This document shows positions 26,041 to 34,445 of a DNA stretch of 64,000 bases, one piece after another. The notes under the pieces were generated by a model. That model saw only the letters and a list, made by a program, of their open reading frames with translations. It was not told the origin of the DNA and did not search any database. The DNA lies in assembly GCA_964639245.1 (NCBI GenBank), contig CAZXCU010000013.1, positions 1 to 64,000 of the forward strand, in the 5' to 3' direction. The DNA comes from SB15 sp964639245 (lineage in GTDB: Bacteria > Chloroflexota > Anaerolineae > Aggregatilineales > J027). The translations under genes were made by a program, and so were the position numbers. How positions within the stretch are numbered: the first letter of the stretch is position 1; every line of letters begins with the position of its first letter.

Positions 26041-26457
26041 TTAGCGACACTGATGACACACGCCAGTGAGGGTTAAATGGTCAGTGCTAACGACAAACCC
26101 GAGTTTCTGTTGCAGTTGGTCGTAAAATTGTTGGACGAATCCATGGTCGAGTGCTTGGACTCCCCCACACTGGGTACATACCAGATGATGATGGGGCGTT
26201 TCCCCCGCAATCTCATAAACCTTGCCATCCAGTTCTGCCGAGACAATCAATCCGGCACGGCATAAAACATGGAGCGCCCGATAGATAGTTGAAGGATCAA
26301 TCTGAGGATCGATTTCCTTCACCCTTTGCTGGATTTGTTCCAAAGTGGCATGTCCGCCAATATCACAAACCGCATCAAGGACAGTTAATCGTTGTGAGGT
26401 TACGCGGAAACCCTGACGGCGTAAAATTTCAATGTAATCAATATTTTCGTGTGTCAT
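26041..26457 (-). CDS. Fur-family metalloregulator, probably Zur
   Basis: A 138-residue Fur-type repressor. It has a winged helix (GFRVTSQRLTVLDAV, then STIYRALHVL), the HHH metal region (89-91) and two structural zinc pairs, CTQC (94-97) and CHQC (134-137). ATG 26457 is chosen because AAGGA is spaced eight bases upstream; longer frames would start inside the operator palindrome. It is divergent from a CDF metal exporter and near a TroABCD-type importer. Zinc is the most likely signal, but manganese or iron cannot be excluded. Confidence 0.85.
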   Translation of the reverse strand: MTHENIDYIEILRRQGFRVTSQRLTVLDAVCDIGGHATLEQIQQRVKEIDPQIDPSTIYRALHVLCRAGLIVSAELDGKVYEIAGETPHHHLVCTQCGGVQALDHGFVQQFYDQLQQKLGFVVSTDHLTLTGVCHQCR

Positions 26458-26467
26458 CCGTGCCATC

Positions 26468-26491
26468 CTTATTGCAATTTTTTGCAATAAG
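26468..26491. promoter_or_regulatory. putative Fur/Zur operator palindrome
   Basis: Perfect 10-base arms CTTATTGCAA and TTGCAATAAG are separated by TTTT. The site begins 11 bases before the regulator's start codon and lies about 85 bases before the CDF exporter gene. A TATACT -10 for the exporter is at 26515-26520. The position suits autorepression and control of the exporter. Confidence 0.6.
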
Positions 26492-26575
26492 CACTTTTGA
26501 GTATGGTTGCCCTTTATACTACAAAAAGAGAAGCGAATAGCAAGTCATCAAAAAACCAGCCTACCGAGGGTTACC

Positions 26576-27583
26576 ATGTCTGCTCCTCACCTACATCATC
26601 ATCACGACCATCATCACCCGCATACGCATCCCGAAACAAGCGGGTTTGTCCGTCTGGCAGAAGCACTTCATCTGCCCGGTTTTGCTCATGACCATGCACT
26701 CGAAATGCGAACCGACCCGATACTGGCAGACAATGAGTTAGGGATTCGCACGGTCAAAGTAGCGTTTGCGGTGCTAGGAATAACCACCCTGCTGCAAATT
26801 TTTATTTATCTTGCCAGTGGCAGCGTGGCGCTCCTTGCCGATACCGTTCACAATCTGGGGGATGCGCTAAACTCGCTGCCATTGCTGGTTGCTCTGCTGC
26901 TGGCACGTCGTCCACCAAACCGTCGCTATACCTACGGGTATGGGCGGGCTGAAGATATTGCGGGATTGTTGATTGTGGTTTCGATTGCCTTCAGCGCGGG
27001 CTACATTTTGTATGAGTCTATTCGGAAACTGATTGACCCACAGCCGTTGGATAATCTGGGGTGGGTGGTGGCTGCGGCGATTGTCGGTTTCATTGGCAAC
27101 GAAATCGTCGCTACCCTCCAGATTCACGTAGGACGCAAAATCGGGTCAGAGGCAATGGTAGCCGATGGCCTTCATGCCCGCACCGATGGCCTCACCTCGT
27201 TAGCGGTTATCATCGCGGTGATCGGGGTGTGGCTCGGTGCGCCGATTGTTGATCCGATTGTGGGGATTCTTATCGGCATTACCATTGTGGGCATCACATG
27301 GGGCGCAACCAAAGCCATGTGGTATCGTCTGATGGACGCGGTTGACCCCCATCTCGTAGAGCATCTTGAACACCATGCCCATGAGGTAACAGGTGTTGAA
27401 AGTGTACAGGAGGTGCGGGTGCGCTGGGTGGGACATCAACTTCAAGCGGAAATGACCCTGACATTGAGCAAGGATTTATCGTTGGTACAGGCCAATGAAA
27501 TTTCTGAACAGGTGCGCCATGATTTACAAGACCATATTCCGCACCTGACAAGCGTAAAAATTTATCCAGCGATTTCTGCGTGA
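26576..27583 (+). CDS. cation diffusion facilitator metal exporter
   Basis: A 335-residue CDF transporter. The cytoplasmic N-terminus is extremely His-rich (HLHHHHDHHHPHTH). Six membrane helices follow; helix 2 carries LLADTVHNLGDAL and helix 5 VADGLHARTDGL, together giving the H/D metal-binding site of zinc/cadmium-type CDFs. A C-terminal ZT-dimer domain is present (~residues 240-335). It probably exports zinc or a related divalent cation by proton antiport. ATG 26576 is chosen with GAGGG five bases upstream. The adjacent Fur-type gene is the obvious regulator. Confidence 0.92.
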   Translation: MSAPHLHHHHDHHHPHTHPETSGFVRLAEALHLPGFAHDHALEMRTDPILADNELGIRTVKVAFAVLGITTLLQIFIYLASGSVALLADTVHNLGDALNSLPLLVALLLARRPPNRRYTYGYGRAEDIAGLLIVVSIAFSAGYILYESIRKLIDPQPLDNLGWVVAAAIVGFIGNEIVATLQIHVGRKIGSEAMVADGLHARTDGLTSLAVIIAVIGVWLGAPIVDPIVGILIGITIVGITWGATKAMWYRLMDAVDPHLVEHLEHHAHEVTGVESVQEVRVRWVGHQLQAEMTLTLSKDLSLVQANEISEQVRHDLQDHIPHLTSVKIYPAISA

Positions 27584-27624
27584 GAAATGCGCTATTTGGC
27601 CTATGAATTTAGGCGGTGTGTTTG

Positions 27625-27636
27625 GTTAAGATTAAC
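27625..27636. promoter_or_regulatory. small palindrome upstream of the metal ABC importer
   Basis: GTTAA-GA-TTAAC lies 25 bases before the start codon of the binding-protein gene. It does not match the palindrome at 26468-26491. It may be an operator for a DtxR/MntR-type factor, but the site is short. Confidence 0.3.
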
Positions 27637-27661
27637 TTGGTGCTATTAGGGAAGCCAGCCT

Positions 27662-28642
27662 ATGCAAAAACTTTTTTACTTATTTTTAGTCGTTTTGTCC
27701 CTTATTTCTTCATCGGGAGCAAAAACCCACGCACAAGAGAATGAACGGTTAGTGATTGCTGCGACCACCACCCATGTTGCAGATTTGGCGCGGATTGTTA
27801 CCGGCGGAACAGCCGAAATTCTCACCATCATGGGGCCGGGCATTAACCCGCACCAATACCGTTTCACTGAAAAAGATTCGACCACCCTGCGCGAAGCCGA
27901 TATGGTGTTGTATAGCGGCTTGGGGTTTGAGGGCTATGTCGAAATTACGCTGGAGGAATTTGAACGCCAAAAACCTGTGTTTGGAGTCTTGAATGTTGTC
28001 CAAGAACAGGGCTTGGCCTTGGGGTCGGACGAAGAGCCGGGGTTAATTAATTCCCATGCGTGGCATGACCCGCGCAACTGGATCTTGGCGACGCAAGCCT
28101 TAGCCGATTTTCTTTCTCATTATGACCCGGCACGGGCTGAAATGTATCAAGCCAACAGTCAGGCCTATATTGCCCAACTTGAAATCTTGCACGAATGGGC
28201 AATGGAAGCCATGCAAGTTGTCCCGGAAGAACGGCGGATAGTGGTTTCGGCTCACGATGCGTTTTCCTATTTTGGTTATGCGTTTGGCTGGCAAGTGGCT
28301 TCGGTACAGGGGCTAAGTACCGCCGATGAAGCCGGGGTGGGCGATATTCAGGTCATTGTCGATTTTGTGCTGACCAACCGTGTGCCAGCCGTTTTCACGG
28401 AAAGCAGTTTGCCTGCGGATACCATTGAGGCGGTGGTGGCAAGCGCCCGCGACCAAGATTGGGATGTCAAACTTGGCGGGGAACTCCTCGCAGATTCGAT
28501 GGGTGCGCCGGAGACTTTCACCGGAACATATATCGGGATGATGCACTTCAACATTACGCTGGTGGTCTCGGCCTATGGATATGGCGACGCGCTGCCACCT
28601 TTTCCCAGTAGCTTACCCCAACCACCTGATTCCGAAACTTAA
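27662..28642 (+). CDS. TroA/ZnuA-type metal-binding ABC lipoprotein/periplasmic protein
   Basis: A 326-residue cluster A-I solute-binding protein. A signal peptide (MQKLFYLFLVVLSLISSSGA) lacks a lipobox cysteine. Likely ligands are H64 (INPHQYR), H135 (WHDPRNW), H198 (SAHDAFSYFG) and D278 (LADSMG), the H/H/H/D set of TroA-like proteins, where manganese-specific PsaA-type proteins have Glu at the third site. No His-rich loop typical of ZnuA is present. It captures zinc or manganese for the ABC importer encoded next. Confidence 0.9.
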   Translation: MQKLFYLFLVVLSLISSSGAKTHAQENERLVIAATTTHVADLARIVTGGTAEILTIMGPGINPHQYRFTEKDSTTLREADMVLYSGLGFEGYVEITLEEFERQKPVFGVLNVVQEQGLALGSDEEPGLINSHAWHDPRNWILATQALADFLSHYDPARAEMYQANSQAYIAQLEILHEWAMEAMQVVPEERRIVVSAHDAFSYFGYAFGWQVASVQGLSTADEAGVGDIQVIVDFVLTNRVPAVFTESSLPADTIEAVVASARDQDWDVKLGGELLADSMGAPETFTGTYIGMMHFNITLVVSAYGYGDALPPFPSSLPQPPDSET

Positions 28643-28664
28643 TCTTGAGGGGCAATCGTGAACT

Positions 28665-29408
28665 ATGACAAATAATGCCAGTCTTGCCATTGAAGTCAAA
28701 GATTTAACCGTGGCCTATCGCAGTAAACCCGCCTTATGGGATGTGGATTTTAGTGTTCCCGAAGGTGTTTTGATGGCGATTGTGGGGCCAAACGGCGCGG
28801 GAAAAAGCACCCTCATCAAGGCGATGCTCAATCTCATCCCCAAAGCCGCCGGCGACATCAAAATCTACGGCAAACCCTATTTGCAAGCGCGGGAAAAAGT
28901 CGCGTATGTTCCCCAGCGCACCAGCGTGGATTGGGATTTTCCGACTTCCGTTTTAGGGGTGGTTTTGATGGGGTTGTATGGCCGGGTCGGTTTGTTACGC
29001 AATCCCGGCAAAAAAGAACATCAACTCGCCATGCAAGCGCTCGAAATGGTCGGGATGGCCGACCTAGCCCGCCGTCCTATTGCCCAACTTTCCGGTGGGC
29101 AGCAGCAGCGAACTTTTTTGGCACGGGCTTTGGTACAGGATGCACAAATCTATTTGATGGACGAACCCTTCGCGGCGGTGGATGCGGTCACTGAACGGGC
29201 GATTGTCAATATTTTGCGCGAACTGCGTTCAAAACAGCGCACAGTGGTGGTGGTGCATCATGACCTTCAGACTCTTGCCGAATATTTTGATTGGGTAACG
29301 CTCATCAATGTTGAATTAATTGCCAGTGGCGCAATTGCCCAGACCGCCACCCCGGAGAATTTACGGCGCACCTATGGCGGACATTTGAACTGGTTGACCG
29401 GAGAATAA
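28665..29408 (+). CDS. metal ABC importer ATPase
   Basis: A 247-residue nucleotide-binding subunit. It has Walker A GPNGAGKST, the Q-loop YVPQRTSVDWDFP (a characteristic TroB/ZnuC-type stretch), signature LSGGQQQRTFLARAL, Walker B IYLMDEPFAAVD and the switch His in VVVHHD. It powers the membrane subunits encoded directly downstream. The next gene starts two bases after its stop. Confidence 0.93.
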   Translation: MTNNASLAIEVKDLTVAYRSKPALWDVDFSVPEGVLMAIVGPNGAGKSTLIKAMLNLIPKAAGDIKIYGKPYLQAREKVAYVPQRTSVDWDFPTSVLGVVLMGLYGRVGLLRNPGKKEHQLAMQALEMVGMADLARRPIAQLSGGQQQRTFLARALVQDAQIYLMDEPFAAVDAVTERAIVNILRELRSKQRTVVVVHHDLQTLAEYFDWVTLINVELIASGAIAQTATPENLRRTYGGHLNWLTGE

Positions 29409-29410
29409 GC

Positions 29411-30733
29411 ATGTTCAAACGCGCCTTCGATGTGTTCTACGATTTCCAGTTTTGGCTACTGGCGGGCAGTCTGATAGCGGGTGGACTCTTTGTGGTTGTC
29501 CTGAGTTTGCAATTTCTGGATGTTACCTATGATTACACCCTGCGTTCGGTGCTGCTTGGGTCAACCTTGCTGGGGATTGTGACCGCGATTCTGGGCTGTT
29601 TTGCCACGCTTCGCCGTCAAAGTCTGGTGGGAGATGTCTTAGCCCATGCAGCCTTGCCGGGCGTGGTGCTTGGCTTTCTCGTGGCGGGGAGCGGGTTAAG
29701 TGTGTTGCTATTGGGCGCAGCCATCGCCGGATGGATAGGTTTACAGTGGGTCAGCAGTCTTTTAAATACGACCCGCTTAAAACAAGATACCGCTTCCGGG
29801 ATTGTGCTGGCAACTTTTTTTGGCTTCGGGATTGCGCTGCTCAGTTATACCCAGAGTCGTGAAGATGCCGGACGGGTTGGCCTCGATAAATTCTTTTTCG
29901 GACAAGCCGCTACCATCGTCGGGGATGATGTGCTAATTATCTCCGGTTTAGCCCTGCTGGTGTTGTTCACCGTCATTGTTTTCTGGAAAGAACTCAAGCT
30001 CACGGCGTTTGATGTGGAATTTGCCAGCACCAATGGCTATGCCGTCAGCCGCTACGACATCCTGCTGTCGAGTCTGATTGTCGTCACCGTCGTGATGGGG
30101 CTGCAAATTGCCGGCGTTATCCTGATGGTGGGCATGTTGATTGCTCCCGCCGTCGCTGCCCGCCAATGGACGAACAACTTTAAGGAAATGATTATCCTTG
30201 CGGCGATTTTTGGTGCAATTTCCGGCTCGCTCGGTGCAATTCTGAGTTCGGTGGGGTATGGGCGACCCACAGGCCCGATGGTTATTGGGTTGGCTTCTAT
30301 GATTGCGTTCGGGTCGTTAGCCATTGCCCCGGCACGCGGATTGTTCTGGGTCTGGTGGCGGCAGTGGCGAGACCGTCGCCAATTTGAAACAGAAAATTTG
30401 TTGGGCGACCTTTACCGACTGGCTCAGCGACATCAGCAAAAAGACTATGCCGTGCCAGAAACCCTGCTGGTTGGGGTGCGGGGATGGCTGGCGAAGTTAG
30501 GCTTGCGCGATTTACAGCGACAGGGGTTGGTTTCCTTGCGGGCGAATCAAGGCTGGGCATTAACCGAAGCGGGATATACAGAGGCGGAAAATCATCACCA
30601 AAGACGCTTGCTCTGGGAACTTTATCGGCTTCATCAACAGGACTTGCCCAAAATTGAAGTCGACTATCGCCAAGATGTGCGCGATTTGCTGCCGCCCCAT
30701 GCGCTTGAATTTTTACGCAAAAAAATGACTTAA
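29411..30733 (+). CDS. metal ABC permease with C-terminal winged-helix tail
   Basis: A 440-residue TroC/ZnuB-family permease. About eight membrane helices occupy residues 15-315, with family segments LRRQSLVGDVLAHAALPGVVLGF and VGMLIAPAVAARQ. Residues ~325-440 are soluble: LGDLYRLAQRHQ...LRDLQRQGLVSLRANQGWALTEAGYTEAENHHQRRLLWELYRLH resembles a winged-helix plus DtxR-like dimer segment. Permeases with DtxR-like tails are known in TroC-type systems. The tail may sense metal or regulate transport; DNA binding at the membrane is unproven. Confidence 0.87.
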   Translation: MFKRAFDVFYDFQFWLLAGSLIAGGLFVVVLSLQFLDVTYDYTLRSVLLGSTLLGIVTAILGCFATLRRQSLVGDVLAHAALPGVVLGFLVAGSGLSVLLLGAAIAGWIGLQWVSSLLNTTRLKQDTASGIVLATFFGFGIALLSYTQSREDAGRVGLDKFFFGQAATIVGDDVLIISGLALLVLFTVIVFWKELKLTAFDVEFASTNGYAVSRYDILLSSLIVVTVVMGLQIAGVILMVGMLIAPAVAARQWTNNFKEMIILAAIFGAISGSLGAILSSVGYGRPTGPMVIGLASMIAFGSLAIAPARGLFWVWWRQWRDRRQFETENLLGDLYRLAQRHQQKDYAVPETLLVGVRGWLAKLGLRDLQRQGLVSLRANQGWALTEAGYTEAENHHQRRLLWELYRLHQQDLPKIEVDYRQDVRDLLPPHALEFLRKKMT

Positions 30734-30746
30734 ACGAGAACACCTG

Positions 30747-32204
30747 ATGGCATTTTTAGAACAGCTTCTCATTGAATTTTTGCTGCTTTTTGTTTCGCCA
30801 GCCACCCTGCGCGATTGGTTGGGCAATCCACAAATCGTTTCCATCATCATCGGGGCATTCGTGGCTGCCTCCGGCGGGTTGTTGGGAACATGGTTGGTTT
30901 TACGGAAAATGTCACTCACCGCAGGCGCAATCAGCCGTACCGTGTTGCTAGGGATTGTGGGGATGTTCATTATTTTGACCCGTATCCTCGACCAGAAGGG
31001 GGATTTAGAGTCGCCGTTGTTGATTGTCGGAGCGGCGATTGCCGGATTGCTGACGGTGTATCTGGCGGAACTGGTCTTTCGTTCCGGTTTGGTACGTGAA
31101 GATGCCGCGCTGGGACTCATTTACCCGCTTCTTTTTGCGATGTCCATTGTCATCATTGCTCGCTATGTGGACGATGTACATCTGGATGAAGATACGGTCA
31201 TGTTAGGCGAATTGGGCATCGCATGGCTCGATTTCAATGAACATTGCTTGGAAAATTGCGATCCTATTACCATTACCCCCGACCACCCCGCCGCCAAAAT
31301 GGGACAGGTTTGTGTCAACTGTCGCCCCGAAGGTGAATTTTTACCCTATGACGACGGCGCACAATTTGAACCGGTGTGTGTGAATTGTGGTGAACTGCCT
31401 GCCTCCATCGCCTACAATCGGGGTTTCAGCACAACCCGCCCGGAAATAATTTTTTTCCCCAAATCCATCACAACCACAGGCTTCATTGCGCTGCTGAATC
31501 TGCTGTTTGTGGGAGCATTTTTCAAGGAGCTTAAACTCAGCACCTTTGATCCGGCGCTGGCAACTTCGCTGGGACTGCGCCCCGGACTGTGGATGTATGC
31601 GCTCATGCTGCTGGTTAGCATCACCACGGTCACGGCTTTTAGCGCCGTCGGAGCGGTCTTGATTGTCGCTTTTTTCATTGTTCCCCCGGCAACCGCGTAT
31701 TTATTAACAGACCGTGCTTCACGGATGGTCATGTTAAGCATTCTCTTCGGGGTGCTGGCGGTGGTAGCGGGTTACAGTTTGTCGCAGGGGAAGTTTTTAG
31801 GCGTTTTTGAAATTGAAACCCTCCTCAAAGCGATTGACCGTTCCCTGATTGATTTAAAAGGACACACCACCTGGAATACCAATGTGGCGGGGTCAATTGT
31901 GACGATGGCCGGATTTTTCTTTGTGGTGGTCTGGGTGATTTCTCCACGTTATGGGGTGCTGTCCACATGGCTTCGCCGCTACCGCCAGAGCCAGCAGTTT
32001 GCCGAACAAACCCTGCTCATGTATCTTGAGCATCATCAGCGTGTGAACCTAGCAGACTTGCCCCGGCATTTGCAATGGACACCCACCCAAACGCAGCGTG
32101 TCATCCAACGCGCTCATGCTCGCCAACGGGTGGAGATTCACCAAGAAACTTTGCAACTGACAGAGGCAGGTCACCAGCAGGTCAGGCAGTTTTCATTGCG
32201 CTAG
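30747..32204 (+). CDS. metal ABC permease with Cys-rich loop and winged-helix tail
   Basis: A 485-residue second TroD/ZnuB-type permease. After the HLDEDTVMLGEL segment it has an insertion with six cysteines: C167 and C171, a CVNC at 189-192 and another CVNC at 211-214, resembling a zinc-ribbon-like metal site. The membrane core then resumes (ELKLSTFDPALATSLGLRP, IVPPATAYL). The last ~75 residues (TLLMYLEHHQRVNLADLPRHL...LTEAGHQQVRQF) form a second winged-helix-like tail. It begins 13 bases after the other permease; together they form the heteromeric channel. Confidence 0.87.
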   Translation: MAFLEQLLIEFLLLFVSPATLRDWLGNPQIVSIIIGAFVAASGGLLGTWLVLRKMSLTAGAISRTVLLGIVGMFIILTRILDQKGDLESPLLIVGAAIAGLLTVYLAELVFRSGLVREDAALGLIYPLLFAMSIVIIARYVDDVHLDEDTVMLGELGIAWLDFNEHCLENCDPITITPDHPAAKMGQVCVNCRPEGEFLPYDDGAQFEPVCVNCGELPASIAYNRGFSTTRPEIIFFPKSITTTGFIALLNLLFVGAFFKELKLSTFDPALATSLGLRPGLWMYALMLLVSITTVTAFSAVGAVLIVAFFIVPPATAYLLTDRASRMVMLSILFGVLAVVAGYSLSQGKFLGVFEIETLLKAIDRSLIDLKGHTTWNTNVAGSIVTMAGFFFVVVWVISPRYGVLSTWLRRYRQSQQFAEQTLLMYLEHHQRVNLADLPRHLQWTPTQTQRVIQRAHARQRVEIHQETLQLTEAGHQQVRQFSLR

Positions 32205-32250
32205 AGGAGTTCGTAACAAACAGCCGCAACCGCATACATGAGCGTATTTC

Positions 32251-32330
32251 CTCAAAGATCCGAGTGACTCTTTGAGTAATTCGGAGCGTGGATGCGCTCC
32301 TTGGCGCTTCATCTTTTGGTGAAGCCTTTC
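32251..32330 (+). terminator. three consecutive hairpins after the metal importer operon
   Basis: Three hairpins follow one another: CTCAAAG/CTTTGAG (32251-32276), GGAGCG/CGCTCC (32283-32300) and GCTTCA/TGAAGC (32306-32325). The last is followed by CTTTCTT, so it can serve as the importer's terminator. The other two are not explained. The rest of the 291-base gap before frr shows no other gene. Confidence 0.5.
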
Positions 32331-32495
32331 TTGAGGATTCGGGTTTTCGTTTGGCATTTTGGATATTTCATCCCCCTATTTTCTCTTTTCGACACTGCTG
32401 GCAAAATCAGGGATTTGACAACCTATGTGCAAAAAGACAAAATTATCCCTTGCCTCACCAGTGAGGAATAACATTCCGAACGGAGTAAAACGATC

Positions 32496-33050
32496 ATGAT
32501 TAAGGAAGTTCTTTCTGACGCAGAACAGCGTATGAAATCTACCATCCATGTTTTAGAGGATGATTTACGCGGCATGAGAACCGGACGTGCTTCAACTGGC
32601 TTGGTTGAAAAACTGCATGTCGAGTATTACGGGTCAGAAATGCCGCTTTACCAGCTTGCCACCCTCAGCGCGGACAACACGACCATTTCGATTCGTCCGT
32701 TTGACAAAGGCACGCTGCACATCATCGAAAAAGCCATCCAACAGTCGGACATTAACCTGACTCCGAACAGCGATGGCACAACCATTCGTCTCAACATTCC
32801 ACCCCTGACCGAAGAACGCCGCCGTGATCTGGTCAAGCAGGTGCATAAACGCTTGGAAGATAGCAAAGTCTCGATTCGCAACATTCGTCGCGGTGCAATG
32901 GATGACCTCAAGGACATCGAAAAAGAGAAAATGGCGAGCGAGGACGACTGCAAACAAGGCCAAGACGATGTGCAAAAATTGACTGACAAATATATCCATG
33001 AGGTGGATGAAATCGGCAAGCGCAAAGAAAAAGAGATTATGGACTTCTAA
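32496..33050 (+). CDS. frr: ribosome recycling factor
   Basis: A 184-residue RRF, full length. Characteristic segments are GMRTGRASTGLVEKLHVEYYG, IRPFDKGTLHIIEKAI, PPLTEERRRDLVKQVHK and the C-terminal three-helix bundle ending KEKEIMDF. It splits post-termination ribosomes together with EF-G. The stop codon overlaps the uppS start by one base (TAATG). The usual upstream partners pyrH and tsf are not present here; metal importer genes take that place. Confidence 0.96.
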   Translation: MIKEVLSDAEQRMKSTIHVLEDDLRGMRTGRASTGLVEKLHVEYYGSEMPLYQLATLSADNTTISIRPFDKGTLHIIEKAIQQSDINLTPNSDGTTIRLNIPPLTEERRRDLVKQVHKRLEDSKVSIRNIRRGAMDDLKDIEKEKMASEDDCKQGQDDVQKLTDKYIHEVDEIGKRKEKEIMDF

Positions 33051-33778
33051 TGGACGATCTCGCACTGACTCTGCCCGAACGGATGCCGTACCATCTGGCG
33101 ATCATCATGGATGGGAACGGACGCTGGGCAAAAGAACGGGGCAAACCCCGTCATTTTGGACACCAAGCAGGGACGGAGAACCTCCGGCGGGTTCTCCGTG
33201 CGTGCAGCGAATTTGGCATCAAAATTTTGACCATTTATGCGTTTTCAACGGAAAATTGGTCAAGACCGCCTGCTGAAGTCGCCTTTTTAATGCGGATTCT
33301 GGAAAGTGTGATTGACCGTGAATTGGATGATTTGCACGCCAATGGAGTCCAGCTTCGGCATATCGGACATCTCGAAGGGCTGCAAGATCACATCCAGCGA
33401 AAAATTCATCAGGCGGTGGAAAAAACCCGTCACAATGACCGCCTGATTTTGAATATCGCCTTTAATTACGGCGGGCGGGATGAGATTATCGAAGCGGTGA
33501 AACGGATTGTGGCGGACGGTGTGCCAGCTGACCAGATTAACGAAAACCTGATTGACTATTATCTGATGACCGCCGGACAAGCGCCCCCGGATCTGGTGAT
33601 TCGGACAAGCGGCGAAATGCGCGTCAGTAATTTTCTCATCTGGCAGGCTGCCTACGCAGAATATTATTTTACGCCCTTGTATTGGCCTGATTTTGACCGT
33701 GTGGAACTGCACAAAGCGCTGCACAGCTACGCCAACCGCGAACGCCGTTTTGGGGGTGTAGAAGCGGTTACAGAATAA
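33050..33778 (+). CDS. uppS: isoprenyl transferase (undecaprenyl diphosphate synthase-like)
   Basis: A 242-residue cis-prenyltransferase. The diphosphate-binding motif IIMDGNGRWAKERG with catalytic Asp, GHQAGTENLRRVL, YAFSTENWSRP and DLVIRTSGEMRVSNFLIWQAAYAE are all present. It makes the C55-type lipid carrier for cell-wall and glycan synthesis in the cytoplasm at the membrane. It is translationally coupled to frr. Chain length cannot be read from sequence. Confidence 0.94.
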   Translation: MDDLALTLPERMPYHLAIIMDGNGRWAKERGKPRHFGHQAGTENLRRVLRACSEFGIKILTIYAFSTENWSRPPAEVAFLMRILESVIDRELDDLHANGVQLRHIGHLEGLQDHIQRKIHQAVEKTRHNDRLILNIAFNYGGRDEIIEAVKRIVADGVPADQINENLIDYYLMTAGQAPPDLVIRTSGEMRVSNFLIWQAAYAEYYFTPLYWPDFDRVELHKALHSYANRERRFGGVEAVTE

Positions 33779-33787
33779 TTTCTATAG

Positions 33788-33805
33788 GGACGGGAATTCC
33801 CGTCC
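33788..33805. repeat. 18-base perfect palindrome after uppS
   Basis: GGACGGGAATTCCCGTCC is a perfect self-complementary palindrome 10 bases after the uppS stop and about 30 bases before the DinB gene. No T-tract follows. It may be a weak terminator, a processing site or an extragenic repeat related to the GC-rich elements near 12.97 and 40.5 kb. Confidence 0.5.
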
Positions 33806-33836
33806 TCATATCCTTGCAATCATTGGAGAAAACACC

Positions 33837-34319
33837 ATGACCTATATGACCCCCGAACGTTTCATCGTAGGGATGAAAAAAACGCCGATCATTCTGGATG
33901 AAATCCTCAAGGATGTAACTCAAGAAACCGCAATACAGGCACGCGATGGGGCAGACGGTTGGAGCATTGTTGAAGTGATGTGTCACCTGCGCGATTATGA
34001 AGAAATTTTTGTGGCGCGGGTGCGGGCGATGCTCGCGGAGGAAAACCCAACTTTTCCGAATTACAACCAGGAACAACTTGCCATCGAACGGAGTTATCAG
34101 ACGCAGGATTTACGCGCTGCCCAAGCTGCCCAATTCGCTGCCCGTACCGAATTTCTATCCATTCTGGAAAATTTGCCGCTTGCAGACTGGCAGCGTGCCG
34201 GCACCCACCCGGTGACTGGACGAATCACCATCATGGAACAGGCCATGCAAGCCACCCTGCACGATGTCACCCACATTGAACAAATGGTACATACGCTGAC
34301 CGCGTTTCGGGGGAAATAA
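33837..34319 (+). CDS. DinB-like four-helix protein
   Basis: A 160-residue protein of the DinB/YfiT superfamily (DinB_2 type). Metal-ligand histidines are expected in the segments WSIVEVMCHLRDYEE and LHDVTHIEQMVHTL, the latter giving the HxxxH-like pair. Such proteins are putative metal-dependent thiol transferases; the specific reaction here is not predictable. Its own ribosome-binding site (GGAG) precedes the ATG. Confidence 0.85.
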   Translation: MTYMTPERFIVGMKKTPIILDEILKDVTQETAIQARDGADGWSIVEVMCHLRDYEEIFVARVRAMLAEENPTFPNYNQEQLAIERSYQTQDLRAAQAAQFAARTEFLSILENLPLADWQRAGTHPVTGRITIMEQAMQATLHDVTHIEQMVHTLTAFRGK

Positions 34320-34363
34320 AGATTTAATCCCTGCCTCCATGCAGTTTTTCTGTTCAACACCTG

Positions 34364-34393
34364 CTATTTGACAGGCGAAAACCTGTCAAATAG
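34364..34393. promoter_or_regulatory. perfect 12-base inverted repeat containing TTGACA
   Basis: Arms CTATTTGACAGG and its complement flank a CGAAAA loop. The left arm contains a perfect -35 hexamer TTGACA at 34368-34373, and the right arm fills the next 17 bases up to a poor -10 (TAGTAG). No T-tract follows. It lies between the DinB gene and the next hypothetical gene and looks like an operator overlapping a promoter. Confidence 0.5.
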
Positions 34394-34445
34394 TAGTAAA
34401 TTCATCCGCCAAATGCGCCTATGATACATTCAGGAGGCAGAGGCG

